From: DATBAX01 sp963723765
GTDB taxonomy: Bacteria; Acidobacteriota; Terriglobia; Terriglobales; Acidobacteriaceae
DNA length: 64,000 nt
Direction: 5' to 3'
Assembly: GCA_963723765.1 (NCBI GenBank)
Contig: CAVRSD010000001.1
Coordinates: forward strand, 186,001-250,000
Part shown: piece after piece, positions 43,102 through 52,133 of the stretch
How the letters are laid out: every line of letters starts with the position of its first letter
How positions within the stretch are numbered: position 1 is the stretch's first letter
Notes under the pieces: generated by a model
What the model was told of the DNA's origin: nothing
Seen by the model: the letters and a program-made list of their open reading frames with translations, nothing else
The model's database searches: none
Program-made: the position numbers and the translations under genes

Positions 43102-43581
43102 ATGCTGAAGCGAGTTCTCACCCTGTCCACTCTTCTTGTTCTTGCCCTCACTCTTTCCAGCTTCGCAACCACCAAGAAATCCGTCAAGACCACCGCCGGT
43201 CCCATCCCGGACAAAGCCTACGTGCAAAAAATCTGGGATGGCTGGGCCACGCTCGATCCTTCCAAAGTGGCTGAGTACTATGCCGCAGGACCGCACACTT
43301 TCTTCGACATCGCTCCCCTGAAATACGACAGCTGGGATGAGTACCAGAAGGGCGTCGTCAACGTGGTCGCCGACTACAAGAGTGCCGCTTTCACGGTCAA
43401 TGACGATCTCCAGTTTCATCCTGCCGGGGACTATGTCTGGGGCAGCGCGACCGTTAAATCAGACATGACTCACAAGAGCGGCAAGCGCGACATGTCCACC
43501 TTCCGCTGGACTTTCGTTTTCGAAAAGCAGGACGGCAAATGGCTCATCGTGCACGAGCACATCTCCGAGCCGCTGCAATAA
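43102..43581 (+). CDS. Exported NTF2-like (SnoaL/DUF4440-type) protein
   Basis: 159 residues from ATG 43102, preceded by GGAGGA. Signal peptide MLKRVLTLSTLLVLALTLSS ending near ALTLSSFA; the rest is a small cone-shaped NTF2-like fold (WDGWATLDPSKVAEYYA, WTFVFEKQDGKWLIVHEHIS). Such domains bind small ligands or act as isomerases; no catalytic residues can be assigned. It is divergent from the Ser/Thr kinase and followed by two hairpin repeats. Confidence 0.8.
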   Translation: MLKRVLTLSTLLVLALTLSSFATTKKSVKTTAGPIPDKAYVQKIWDGWATLDPSKVAEYYAAGPHTFFDIAPLKYDSWDEYQKGVVNVVADYKSAAFTVNDDLQFHPAGDYVWGSATVKSDMTHKSGKRDMSTFRWTFVFEKQDGKWLIVHEHISEPLQ

Positions 43582-43594
43582 ATATGCTCACGTA

Positions 43595-43617
43595 GGGACA
43601 GCCGCCTCGGCTGTCCC
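43595..43617. repeat. Hairpin repeat family 2, GGGACAGCCG stem
   Basis: GTAG precedes a perfect 10-bp stem GGGACAGCCG/CGGCTGTCCC with loop CCT, 13 bp after the NTF2-like stop. The same hairpin occurs in the opposite orientation at 52134. Confidence 0.75.
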
Positions 43618-43651
43618 GTCGAGCACAGCTCGACCAGATAGTGTGATGTGG

Positions 43652-43671
43652 CGCGGGCGCCCTCGCCCGTG
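43652..43671. repeat. Hairpin repeat family 2, CGCGGGCG stem
   Basis: GATGTGG then an 8-bp stem CGCGGGCG/CGCCCGTG (one G-T type pair) with loop CCCT. A near-identical copy is at 62886. Downstream (about 43730-43792) lie further short palindromes such as GGGCTTTAGCCC. Confidence 0.7.
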
Positions 43672-43792
43672 TTTTCCCGGCAATATGCTGGCGGCAAGTT
43701 TTTGACTTTAGCTGAGGCTTTTGCCTTTGGGTGGCGCAGTCGCTTCAGCGCTGCGATTAAGGTTTGGATTTACTGTACGGGCTTTAGCCCCA

Positions 43793-44564
43793 TCAGTACG
43801 CTTTTACAAAGAAATACGCCGTCATGCCCGATCCCACCAGAATGACGAACCAGCGGATCCAGAGTGCCGGAAGTTTCTGCGCGTAGTGGGCTCCGAAATA
43901 TCCACCGGCAATGGCGCCCACGATCATCACCACTCCCTGCCTCCAGTACACTGCGCGGGCCACGATAAAGGCCACCACAGCAACTCCATTAATTACGGAG
44001 CCCATTACGCTTTTCAGAGCATTCATGGAATGGATGTCGGTCATGCCCAGGGCCGCCAGCATGGCCAGCATCACGATGCCCATCCCGCCACCGAAGTAGC
44101 CGCCGTACACCGCAACCGCAAGTTGAAACAGGGTAGCTCCCGCAATCGCCGTCGAGGTGGCATTTCTCCCGACCCCTGAAACCCGGCTACCCGCGAGCTT
44201 TTTACCAAAGGCAAACAATAACGTTGCTCCCAGCGTCAGCCAGGGCAACACTTGCATGAATGTATGCGCGGGGGTTTTTAACAAAAGAAATGCGCCGGCC
44301 AATCCGCCGATCAAGCTGGCTATCAAGCAGCGGTACAAATACTCGCCGCGGCGTATCAAGCCGGTTGCGATACGCTCCTCCGCTCGCAGCCGCGCCCGTC
44401 CACAACGCAATCGTATTGGTGGCGTTCGCCTGAATCGGCGGGACCTGGACCCATAGCAAGGCCGGAAAGGCGACAAAGCTGCCGCCCCCGGCGACCGCAT
44501 TCAGCGCCCCACCGATCATTCCGGCAACCAAGAGAAAGATGTACTGATGAAAGTTCAAGAACAA
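43793..44564 (-). CDS. TSUP (TauE/SafE) family transporter, split by a +1 frameshift
   Basis: The first frame starts MFLNFHQYIFLLVAGMIGGA and contains the family signature LNAVAGGGSFVAFPALLW; it loses sense after RRVFVPLL. The other frame continues IASLIGGLAGAFLLLKTPAH and GGYFGGGMGIVMLAMLAALG. Dropping one A at 44325-44326 joins them (VPLLIASLIGG), and the span is 3n+1, giving a 256-residue protein with about eight transmembrane helices. TSUP proteins export or import sulfite, sulfonates or related anions; substrate unknown here. Confidence 0.85.
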
Positions 44565-44611
44565 TTTTTATCACAGCCCGCGCAGGAAGACGCCGCTTGG
44601 TCGCGCAAAGG

Positions 44612-44977
44612 CTAGATAGTGTCGAGAGTCTCCACCGTCTTCTCATTGCGCACGTTGCCGGTATTCAAGGTGCTCTTGGGTTCAATCAGCACGATATGAG
44701 TTTCTTCTTCGGCCACCGGACAATGCTCCACGCCCTTCGGCACAATAAAAAATTCCCCCGGATTGATACACACATCCCGGTCGCGCAGCCGCATCAGCAG
44801 CTTGCCTTTCACGACCAGGAACAACTCGTCTTCGTTGTCATGGTGGTGCCAGATGAACTCGCCCTTCAGCTTGACCACCTTTATATGCGAGTCGTTCACC
44901 TCTCCAACGATTCGGGGATTGCAGTAGTCACTAAAGAGGGAAAATTTCTCGGCGAGATTGACCTTGTCAGTTGTCAT
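44612..44977 (-). CDS. Cupin-domain protein
   Basis: 121-residue single cupin barrel. The first metal motif is visible as WHHHDNEDELFLVVKG (G-x5-HxH-x3-4-E pattern) and the second as NPGEFFIVPKGVEHCP. It probably binds a divalent metal; could be an isomerase, dioxygenase or sensor. It lies 47 bp ahead of the TSUP gene on the same strand, so co-transcription is likely. Confidence 0.85.
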   Translation of the reverse strand: MTTDKVNLAEKFSLFSDYCNPRIVGEVNDSHIKVVKLKGEFIWHHHDNEDELFLVVKGKLLMRLRDRDVCINPGEFFIVPKGVEHCPVAEEETHIVLIEPKSTLNTGNVRNEKTVETLDTI

Positions 44978-45198
44978 GAGGTGACTTTACCGCAGAGCAG
45001 GCGCGGCCGTCCCCAATTGGGCGGCGCCCCTATTTGAAATTCACCTCAATTAGTCTCAGGACTTATTAATCTGCCGCTTCACGGATCAAATGCATACTTA
45101 AGTTTGGGTACGGCATTTCGTCATAGCCCACATCAAGGCACCCGCAGCCTACTCGAGATGGGAACCCTGAAACACCGCACCTATTAAAGCCAGGTGAA
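44978..45198. other. Leader region upstream of the signalling cassette
   Basis: About 220 bp between the divergent cupin gene and the CHASE3 kinase. It must hold the promoter of the five-gene cassette. I see no confident promoter boxes and no match to known c-di-GMP aptamers, although the stretch at 45136-45185 is purine/cytosine-patterned and could be structured. Confidence 0.4.
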
Positions 45199-48100
45199 AT
45201 GAAGACCAAGTCCCGGTTGAATCGAAAGGTGCAACTCGCATTCGGGTCTGCCATTTTGGCTTTGCTCGTCATGGGTGCGATTTCCTATCGGGCCATGGTG
45301 ATATCCAGCGAAAGCGACCGGTGGGTACGGCATACCCACGAAGTTTTGGAGAACCTCCAGGGCTTACTGTCCGCCACGGAGGATATCGAATCGAGCTACC
45401 GCGGATTTGCATTGACCGGCGAGGAATCTTATCTCGAGTCCTACCGCACCAGCGTAGCAAGCGCAAAGCAGTACCAAGGAACCGTTCGCAACTTGACATT
45501 GGATAACCCTGACCAGCAGCGCCAGGTCCCAGAACTCGAAAGGCTGACGGCGGAGAAGCTTCAGTTCGGTGAGACGGTCATGAGTCTGCGCCGGGCGCAA
45601 GGCCTGGAGACCGCAGCCCAAGCCATCCGAAGCGGATCGGGCCAGCGGATCATGGGTGATTTTCAAGGAGTAGTTCGCAGTATGCAGGACGAAGAACTGC
45701 GTTTGCTGGTGCTACGCAATGCAGATGCCAAGCGGCGCCTCGGTCAGACCAAGACGATTCTGATTTTCGGGACCGTGCTGGGAGTCTTGATTGCAGCCGG
45801 AGCTGGCTGGACTGTGCGCCATGACTCGGCCGCTCGCGAGCTGGCGGTAGAGGCTCTACGCGAAGGTGAAGAGCGCTTTCGCGACATGGCCAATAACATT
45901 TTTCAGCTGGCCTGGATGGCGGACGAGAAAGGATGGATCTTCTGGTACAACCAGCGCTGGTTTGACTACACCGGCACCACTCTCGCGGAGATGGAGGGGT
46001 GGGGTTGGCAAAAAGTCCATCATCCCGATCACGTGCAGCGGGTAGTGGACAAGATCCGCCTTTGTTTCCAGAGTGGCGAAGTCTGGGAAGACACGTTTCC
46101 CCTTCGCGGCCGGGATGGCAACTACCGTTGGTTCCTCTCGCGGGCGGTTCCGATCCGCGATGCGGAGGGAAAGGTGTTGCGCTGGTTTGGCACCAATACC
46201 GACATCAGCGAGAGCGAGGAATCTGGAGCGAAGTACCGGGGGCTGCTGGAAGCGGCCCCGGATGCCATGGTGGTGGTAAACGCCGGCGGAGAAATCGTCC
46301 TGCTGAATGTGAGGGCAGAGAAAGAGTTCGGCTACAGCCGCCACGAACTGGTCGGTCAGAAGGTCAAAAACATCATTCCGGAGGGCTTTGCAGAACGACT
46401 GATTGCCGATGGCACCCGGACCGCGGCAGAGGCGCTTGCGCAGCAGATTGGCACCGGAATTGAGCTCACCGGGCGACGCAAGGACGGCAGCGAGTTTCCC
46501 ATCGAGATCATGCTGAGCCCGCTCGAAAGCGCCGAGGGAATCCTGATCACGGCAGCCATCCGTGATATCAGCGTGCGAAAAAATGCGGACAAGCACCTGG
46601 CGCAGATGGAGGGCAGGTACCGCGGTCTGCTGGAAGCTGCCCCGGATGCGATGGTGGTAGTTAATGTCGGCGGGGAGATCGTCCTGCTGAATGTGCGAGC
46701 GGAGAAAGAGTTCGGGTACAGCCGCGATGAACTGCTCGGACAAAAAGTGAAGAACATCATTCCCGAGGGTTTCGCGGAACGGTTGATCGCCGATGGTACT
46801 CGGACCGCGGCAGAAGCGCTGGCACAGCAGATCGGTACCGGAATTGAGCTCAGCGGGCGGCGCAAAGATGGCAGCGAATTTCCCATCGAAATCATGTTGA
46901 GTCCGCTCGAAAGTGCCGAGGGAATTCTGGTGACAGCGGCCATCCGCGACATCAGCGTGCGCAAAAATGCGGACAAACACCTAGCGCAGATGGAAGGCAG
47001 ATACCGCGGACTGCTGGAAGCGGCCCCCGACGCCATGGTGGTGGTGAAGCCCGGCGGGGAGATCGTTCTGCTGAATGTGCAGGCGGAGAACCAGTTCGGC
47101 TACCGCCGGGACGAACTGGTAGGCAAGAGAGTAAAGAGCATCATCCCGGAAGGCTTTGCGGAACGGTTGATCGCCGATGGCACCCGCACCGCGGCGGAAG
47201 CGCTGGCGCAGCAGATTGGCACCGGGTTGGAGCTCATTGGGCGGCGCAAGGATGGCAGTGAGTTTCCCATCGAGATCATGTTGAGCCCGCTCGAAAGTGC
47301 CGAGGGAATTCTGGTGACAGCGGCGATCCGCGACATCAGCGTGCGCAGGACGGCGGAAATCCACCTGGCGCAGATGGAGGGCAGATACCGCGGACTGCTG
47401 GAAGCGGCCCCGGACGCCATGGTAGTGGTAAACGTAGGCGGAGAGATCGTTTTGCTGAACGTTCAGGCGGAGAAAAAGTTTGGTTACCGCCGCGATGAAC
47501 TGGTCGGTCAAAAGGTCAAGAACATCATTCCCGAGGGCTTCGCGGAACGGATCATCGCCGACGGTCTTCGCTCCGTGGAAGACGCGCTGGCGCAACAGAT
47601 CGGCAGCGGGATTGAGCTCACCGGGCGGCACAAAAATGGCAGCGACTTTCCCATCGAGATCATGCTGAGCCCGCTCGAAAGCGCCGAAGGCATCCTGGTG
47701 ACAGCCGCCATCCGCGATATCACCACTCGCAAAAAGGCCGAAGCGCATCTCTTGCTAAAGATCGAGGAGCTCAACCGCTCCAACGAGGAATTGGGGCAGT
47801 TTGCCTACATTGCTTCGCACGATTTGCAGGAGCCGTTGCGCATGGTGGCCAGCTACACCCAGCTTCTCTCCCGGCGGTACACGGGCAAGCTGGATGCCGA
47901 TGCCGATCAGTTCATTGCTTACGCAGTCGACGGTGCCAACCGCATGCAGCGTCTGATCCAGGATCTGCTGGCTTTCTCGCGCATCGGCACAAAAGGACAG
48001 GAGTTGCTCAGCATCTCCAGTGAACAGGCTTTGCAACAGGCCTTGATATATTTACGCGGCGCCATCGAAGAAAAGGGCGCGCTGGTGACCCACGATCCCC

Positions 48101-48495
48101 TGCCGACCGTCCTGGCGGACGAGACCCAGCTAGTCCAGTTATTTCAGAACCTGATTGGCAATGCGATCAAGTACCAAAGTCCCGGAATTCCCAAAATACA
48201 CATCTCCGCTGCCAAGAACGGCGGGAAGCAGTGGGCATTTTCGGTGAAAGACAACGGACTGGGAATTGACCCGCAATACTTCGAGCGGATTTTCGGCATG
48301 TTCCAGCGGCTGCACAAACGGGAAGAGTTTGCCGGCACCGGCATAGGCTTGGCCATCTGCAAGAAGATTGTCGAGCGCCATGGCGGCAATATCACGGTCG
48401 AGTCTCAACCTGGGCAAGGTTCCACCTTTCGCTTTGCCCTGGAAGGAAGCGAGAAGAAATCATTGGTTCCCACGGAGGAAACCGTATGTCCATAG
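45199..48495 (+). CDS. CHASE3 sensor histidine kinase with five PAS domains, four nearly identical
   Basis: 1098 residues. Helix 1 (LAFGSAILALLVMGAISYRA), periplasmic CHASE3 domain (about 35-185), helix 2 (TILIFGTVLGVLIAAGAGWT), a PAS_3-type domain (about 225-340), then four 128-residue PAS units at 346-473, 474-601, 602-729 and 730-857, each starting YRGLLEAAPDAMVVV. The HisKA domain has phospho-His874 (YIASHDLQEPLRM, phytochrome-kinase type); the HATPase has NLIGNAIKYQ, DNGLGID and GTGIGLAICKKI. There is no attached receiver; three receiver genes follow. The stop overlaps the next start (10 bp). It probably phosphorylates those receivers; the signal is unknown. Confidence 0.93.
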   Translation: MKTKSRLNRKVQLAFGSAILALLVMGAISYRAMVISSESDRWVRHTHEVLENLQGLLSATEDIESSYRGFALTGEESYLESYRTSVASAKQYQGTVRNLTLDNPDQQRQVPELERLTAEKLQFGETVMSLRRAQGLETAAQAIRSGSGQRIMGDFQGVVRSMQDEELRLLVLRNADAKRRLGQTKTILIFGTVLGVLIAAGAGWTVRHDSAARELAVEALREGEERFRDMANNIFQLAWMADEKGWIFWYNQRWFDYTGTTLAEMEGWGWQKVHHPDHVQRVVDKIRLCFQSGEVWEDTFPLRGRDGNYRWFLSRAVPIRDAEGKVLRWFGTNTDISESEESGAKYRGLLEAAPDAMVVVNAGGEIVLLNVRAEKEFGYSRHELVGQKVKNIIPEGFAERLIADGTRTAAEALAQQIGTGIELTGRRKDGSEFPIEIMLSPLESAEGILITAAIRDISVRKNADKHLAQMEGRYRGLLEAAPDAMVVVNVGGEIVLLNVRAEKEFGYSRDELLGQKVKNIIPEGFAERLIADGTRTAAEALAQQIGTGIELSGRRKDGSEFPIEIMLSPLESAEGILVTAAIRDISVRKNADKHLAQMEGRYRGLLEAAPDAMVVVKPGGEIVLLNVQAENQFGYRRDELVGKRVKSIIPEGFAERLIADGTRTAAEALAQQIGTGLELIGRRKDGSEFPIEIMLSPLESAEGILVTAAIRDISVRRTAEIHLAQMEGRYRGLLEAAPDAMVVVNVGGEIVLLNVQAEKKFGYRRDELVGQKVKNIIPEGFAERIIADGLRSVEDALAQQIGSGIELTGRHKNGSDFPIEIMLSPLESAEGILVTAAIRDITTRKKAEAHLLLKIEELNRSNEELGQFAYIASHDLQEPLRMVASYTQLLSRRYTGKLDADADQFIAYAVDGANRMQRLIQDLLAFSRIGTKGQELLSISSEQALQQALIYLRGAIEEKGALVTHDPLPTVLADETQLVQLFQNLIGNAIKYQSPGIPKIHISAAKNGGKQWAFSVKDNGLGIDPQYFERIFGMFQRLHKREEFAGTGIGLAICKKIVERHGGNITVESQPGQGSTFRFALEGSEKKSLVPTEETVCP
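46234..47769 (+). repeat. Four tandem 384-bp PAS-coding units
   Basis: Units begin at 46234, 46618, 47002 and 47386, exactly 384 bp apart, each encoding 128 residues. By eye, units 1 and 2 differ at only five residues; units 3 and 4 differ more, unit 4 mainly in its last third. Synonymous differences are scattered throughout. Confidence 0.95.
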
Positions 48496-48917
48496 AAGTT
48501 TTATTGGTTGAAGACAGTCCCGGCGATGTCCGGCTGACGCAGGAAGCTTTCCACCAGGCCAATCTGTCCGTACATTTGCACGTGGCCACGGACGGCGCCG
48601 AAGCGATGGCCTTTCTGAGACAGGAAGGACGTTACGCCGATGCCCCGCGACCAGACCTTACCTTGCTGGATCTCAACCTCCCCAAGATGGATGGCCGCGA
48701 GGTCCTGGCCCTCATCAAGGAAGACAAGAGCCTGAAAACCATCCCTACCGTCATCCTGACCACTTCCGGGGCGGAAGAGGACATTATGAAAAGCTATCAA
48801 CTCCACGCCAACTGCTACTTCACCAAGCCGGTGCAGTTGGATGAGTTCGAGAACCTGGTAAAGAGCATCAATGATTTCTGGCTGACCAAGGTCAAGTTGC
48901 CGCAACAGCAGAATTGA
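48486..48917 (+). CDS. Single-domain response regulator (Rcp1-like), copy 1
   Basis: 143 residues, receiver domain only. Acidic pocket in LLVEDSPGDVRL, phospho-Asp in TLLDLNLPKMDGRE, Thr in VILTTSGAEED and the conserved Lys in YFTKPVQLDEF. The C-terminus ends NDFWLTKVKLPQQQN. It belongs to the Rcp1 type that partners phytochrome-like kinases. The ATG lies within the kinase's last codons, so translation is coupled. Confidence 0.93.
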   Translation: MSIEVLLVEDSPGDVRLTQEAFHQANLSVHLHVATDGAEAMAFLRQEGRYADAPRPDLTLLDLNLPKMDGREVLALIKEDKSLKTIPTVILTTSGAEEDIMKSYQLHANCYFTKPVQLDEFENLVKSINDFWLTKVKLPQQQN

Positions 48918-48995
48918 CCTGGGTGGAACGCATGAACGAGGCAGGAAAATATTTTTTAATGAGAGGGAATGATGAATCTCATCGGAGGTGACGGG

Positions 48996-49427
48996 ATGTC
49001 CATACAGGTTCTGCTAGTCGAAGACAGCCCCGGTGATGTCCGGCTGACACAGGAAGCTTTCCGCGATGCCAATCCACTCATCCAGTTGCATGTGGCGAAC
49101 GACGGGGTGGAAGCCATGGCATTTCTGCGGCAGCAGGGGGTCCATGCCCATGCTCCTCGTCCCGATCTCATCTTGCTGGATCTCAACCTCCCTAAAATGG
49201 ATGGCCGCGAGGTTCTGGCCCACATCAAGGAGGATGAGAGCCTGAAAACCATCCCTACCGTGATCCTGACCACATCTGACGCGGAGGCGGACATTGTAAA
49301 AAGCTATCAACTGCAGGCGAACTGCTATCTCACCAAGCCGGTGCAGTTGGATGCGTTCGAAAACCTGGTGAAGAGCATCAATGATTTCTGGCTGGCCAAA
49401 GTCAAGTTGCCGCAACAGCAGAATTGA
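48996..49427 (+). CDS. Single-domain response regulator (Rcp1-like), copy 2
   Basis: 143 residues from ATG 48996, which has GGAGGTGACGGG before it. Same motifs as copy 1 (LLVEDSPGDVRLTQEAF, LILLDLNLPKMDGRE, VILTTSDAEAD, YLTKPVQLD) and the same tail LPQQQN. Its downstream flank also resembles that of copy 1, so the duplication included noncoding DNA. Confidence 0.93.
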   Translation: MSIQVLLVEDSPGDVRLTQEAFRDANPLIQLHVANDGVEAMAFLRQQGVHAHAPRPDLILLDLNLPKMDGREVLAHIKEDESLKTIPTVILTTSDAEADIVKSYQLQANCYLTKPVQLDAFENLVKSINDFWLAKVKLPQQQN

Positions 49428-49506
49428 CTTGGGTGAAGCGCATGCGTGACGCAGGGGAAGGTTCGGCGAAACGGGAGGAAATCGTGAAAGTAATCGAAGG
49501 GAAGGT

Positions 49507-49944
49507 ATGTCCATAGATGTTCTCCTGGTTGAAGACAATCCCGTCGATGTCCGGTTTACGCATGAAGCCTTCCGCGAGGCCAATGGGGCTATCCATTTTC
49601 GTGTGGTGTCCGACGGTGTGGAAGCCATGGCCTTCCTGAGGCAGGAGGGTGCCCATGTCCATGCTTCTCGCCCCGACCTTATCTTGTTGGATCTCAACCT
49701 CCCCAAAATGAATGGCCGCGAAGTCCTGACTTACATCAAGGAGGATGAGGGCCTGAAAGCCATTCCGGTTGTGATCCTGACGACTTCCGAGGCGGAAGAG
49801 GACGTCGCGAAAAGTTACCAACTCCAGGCCAACTGCTACCTCACCAAGCCCACGCAGTTGGACGAGTTTGAGAACCTGGTAAAGAGCATCAATGATTTTT
49901 GGCTGACCAAGGTTAGGTTGCCCTGCAAAGGCAAAAGCGGATGA
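49507..49944 (+). CDS. Single-domain response regulator (Rcp1-like), copy 3
   Basis: 145 residues. Receiver motifs intact (LLVEDNPVDVRFTHEAF, LILLDLNLPKMNGRE, VILTTSEAEED, YLTKPTQLDEF). It is the most diverged copy, with a different C-terminus (LPCKGKSG). Its stop overlaps the start of the GGDEF/EAL gene (ATGA), suggesting that it is coupled to, and perhaps controls, that protein. Confidence 0.93.
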   Translation: MSIDVLLVEDNPVDVRFTHEAFREANGAIHFRVVSDGVEAMAFLRQEGAHVHASRPDLILLDLNLPKMNGREVLTYIKEDEGLKAIPVVILTTSEAEEDVAKSYQLQANCYLTKPTQLDEFENLVKSINDFWLTKVRLPCKGKSG

Positions 49945-52055
49945 ACCAGAAGTCAATCAGAAAGCTCCTCCTGGTCGAAGATAATCAGGGAGATGCCCGT
50001 TTGCTGCGTGAGATGTTGAACGATCAGGGCACGCACCATACCGAACTGACGCACCTGGAGCGAATGGGGGATGCTGAGAAACATCTGGCTGAACACGTAG
50101 TTGACATCATCTTGCTTGACCTGGGATTGCCCGATGCCCAGGGACTGGAAGCGGTACGGCGGGCCCACGCAGCCGCGCCCCGTGTCCCCTTGGTGGTGCT
50201 GACTGGCCTGGATGACGAGTCGCTCGCCACACAAACCTTACAAGAAGGCGCGCAGGACTATCTCATCAAAGGTCAAATCGAGACCCGTGGGCTGCGGCGG
50301 GCGCTGCGTTATGCGGTTGAACGCAAGATCATGGAAGATGCGTTGTTCGTGGAAAAGGAACGCGCCCAGGTCACCCTCAATTGCATCGGCGACGCAGTTG
50401 CTGTCACCGACATCTCGGGAAATGTCACTTTCCTTAATCTGGTCGCGGAAACCATGACGGGCTGGTCGCGGCAAGCAGCGGCAGACCGGCCGATGGCCGA
50501 AGTTTTCCGGATCCTGAACGCCATCAGTCGCGAACTAATCCCCAATCCCATGAATATGGCCGTGGGACAAAACCGGACCTTGCACCTGCCACCGAACTGC
50601 ATCCTCATCCGGCGTGACGGATTTGAAATCCCGATCGAAGACTCGGTAGCCCCCATCCATGACCACGAAGGGCAGGCTACCGGAGCGGTCATTGTTTTCC
50701 GCGACGTAAGCGCGGCCCGAGCCATGGCGTTGCAGATGACCCATTCGGCCCAGCACGACTTTCTGACCGGGTTGCCCAATCGCATGCTGGTAAACGACCG
50801 GGTCAACCACGCTATCGGTCTGGCCCCGCGTCACATGAAAAAAGTCGCGGTGCTGTTTTTGGATTTGGATGGCTTCAAGCACATCAACGATTCCCTGGGA
50901 CATCCAACCGGCGACAAACTTCTTCAATCCATCGCCAAGCGCCTGGTGGCTTGCGTGCGCGGGGCGGACACAGTGAGCCGTCAGGGTGGCGATGAGTTTG
51001 TCGTGCTGCTCTCCGAAGTTGCGCACCCCGAAGACGCCGCCATCACCGCCAGACGAATGCTGCACGCCGTGGCCGAGGCCCATTCCATCGACCAGCACGA
51101 TCTTCACGTAACTACCAGCATTGGGGTCAGCGTCTATCCTGACGATGGCCTGGATGCGGAAACGCTGATCAAGAACGCGGACACCGCCATGTACCAGGCC
51201 AAGGAAAATGGACGGCAGAGCTATCAGTTTTTCAAGCCGGCCATGAACGTCCGGGCGGTGGAGCGGCAATCCATCGAAGAAAGTCTGCGGCGCGCCCTGG
51301 AGCGGCAGGAGTTCGCCCTGCACTACCAGCCTAAGATCAATCTGAGGACCGGGGATATTACCGGCGCGGAAGCCTTGATCCGTTGGACGCATCCCGTTCG
51401 AGGCTTGGTCCCTCCCGGACAATTTATTCCGGTTGCGGAAGACTGCGGCCTTATCCTGCCGATCGGTAACTGGGTCCTTCGGGAAGCCTGCAAGCAAGCC
51501 CAGTCCTGGGTAGATGCAGGTCTGCCCCTGGCCACCATGGCGGTGAACATCTCGGCGGTAGAATTACGAGATGAGAATTTTCTTACAGGCGTATTCACCA
51601 TCCTCGAGGACACCGGCCTGGATCCCAGATCTCTCGAGCTGGAGCTGACCGAAAGCGTTCTGATGAAGCATGCCGAATCCACCGAAGCCATCCTCAAGAC
51701 GCTGCGGGCGAAAGGAGTCCAGCTGGCGGTCGATGACTTCGGTACGGGTTACTCCAGCTTGAGCTATCTGAGAAAGTTTTCCGTCGATGCACTCAAGATT
51801 GACCAGTCGTTCGTCCGTCAGATCACTACCACTCCCGACGAGACGACCATCGTGACCGCCGTGATCAGCATGGGCCGCAGCCTTAAGCTGCGGGTGGTTG
51901 CCGAAGGCGTGGAAACCCAGGCCGAGCTGGCCTTTCTTCAGGCCCACCAATGTGACGAAGCGCAAGGGTACTACTTCAGCCGCCCGGTTCTCCCCCAGCA
52001 GTTCGCCAAGTTGCTCGGAACCGGCATAGCAAAAACAGCCTCCGTCACAGGCTGA
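49941..52055 (+). CDS. REC-PAS-GGDEF-EAL dual c-di-GMP enzyme
   Basis: 704 residues. Receiver (about 8-125; phospho-Asp in DIILLDLGLPDAQ, Lys in YLIKGQ), PAS (about 140-265), GGDEF (about 275-430) with intact SRQGGDEFVV and an RGAD inhibitory site five residues upstream, EAL (about 445-690) with EALIRW, LELTESVLM, VDDFGTGYSSLSYL, LKIDQSFV and VAEGVET. All catalytic motifs look active, so it may both make and degrade cyclic di-GMP, switched by phosphorylation. It is the last gene of the kinase-receiver cassette; a hairpin repeat follows. Confidence 0.94.
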   Translation: MNQKSIRKLLLVEDNQGDARLLREMLNDQGTHHTELTHLERMGDAEKHLAEHVVDIILLDLGLPDAQGLEAVRRAHAAAPRVPLVVLTGLDDESLATQTLQEGAQDYLIKGQIETRGLRRALRYAVERKIMEDALFVEKERAQVTLNCIGDAVAVTDISGNVTFLNLVAETMTGWSRQAAADRPMAEVFRILNAISRELIPNPMNMAVGQNRTLHLPPNCILIRRDGFEIPIEDSVAPIHDHEGQATGAVIVFRDVSAARAMALQMTHSAQHDFLTGLPNRMLVNDRVNHAIGLAPRHMKKVAVLFLDLDGFKHINDSLGHPTGDKLLQSIAKRLVACVRGADTVSRQGGDEFVVLLSEVAHPEDAAITARRMLHAVAEAHSIDQHDLHVTTSIGVSVYPDDGLDAETLIKNADTAMYQAKENGRQSYQFFKPAMNVRAVERQSIEESLRRALERQEFALHYQPKINLRTGDITGAEALIRWTHPVRGLVPPGQFIPVAEDCGLILPIGNWVLREACKQAQSWVDAGLPLATMAVNISAVELRDENFLTGVFTILEDTGLDPRSLELELTESVLMKHAESTEAILKTLRAKGVQLAVDDFGTGYSSLSYLRKFSVDALKIDQSFVRQITTTPDETTIVTAVISMGRSLKLRVVAEGVETQAELAFLQAHQCDEAQGYYFSRPVLPQQFAKLLGTGIAKTASVTG

Positions 52056-52133
52056 ATCGGTATCCTTCATTTGGGTAGACCTAGCACCTGTTTCGGACAA
52101 AGTGTCCAGGCTAAACGAACCGCGGTGCTTCAC

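Larger units (their letters stand above)
48486..49500 (+). repeat. Tandem duplication of receiver genes, about 510-bp period
   Basis: Start codons at 48486, 48996 and 49507 are 510 and 511 bp apart. Copies 1 and 2 share 3' flanks (for example AATTGACCTGGGTGGAACGC at 48913 and the corresponding AATTGACTTGGGTGAAGCGC at 49423), so whole units were copied, not just coding sequence. Confidence 0.85.

Noticed and set aside
44978..45198. Possible c-di-GMP riboswitch ahead of the signalling cassette
   Set aside because: Looked for GEMM-type conserved blocks; the expected CGCAAAGCC-like core and tetraloop are absent.
45856..47748. Long open frames opposite the PAS repeats, themselves repetitive
   Set aside because: The repetition is inherited from the PAS units; low-complexity His/Asp-rich translation with no domain.
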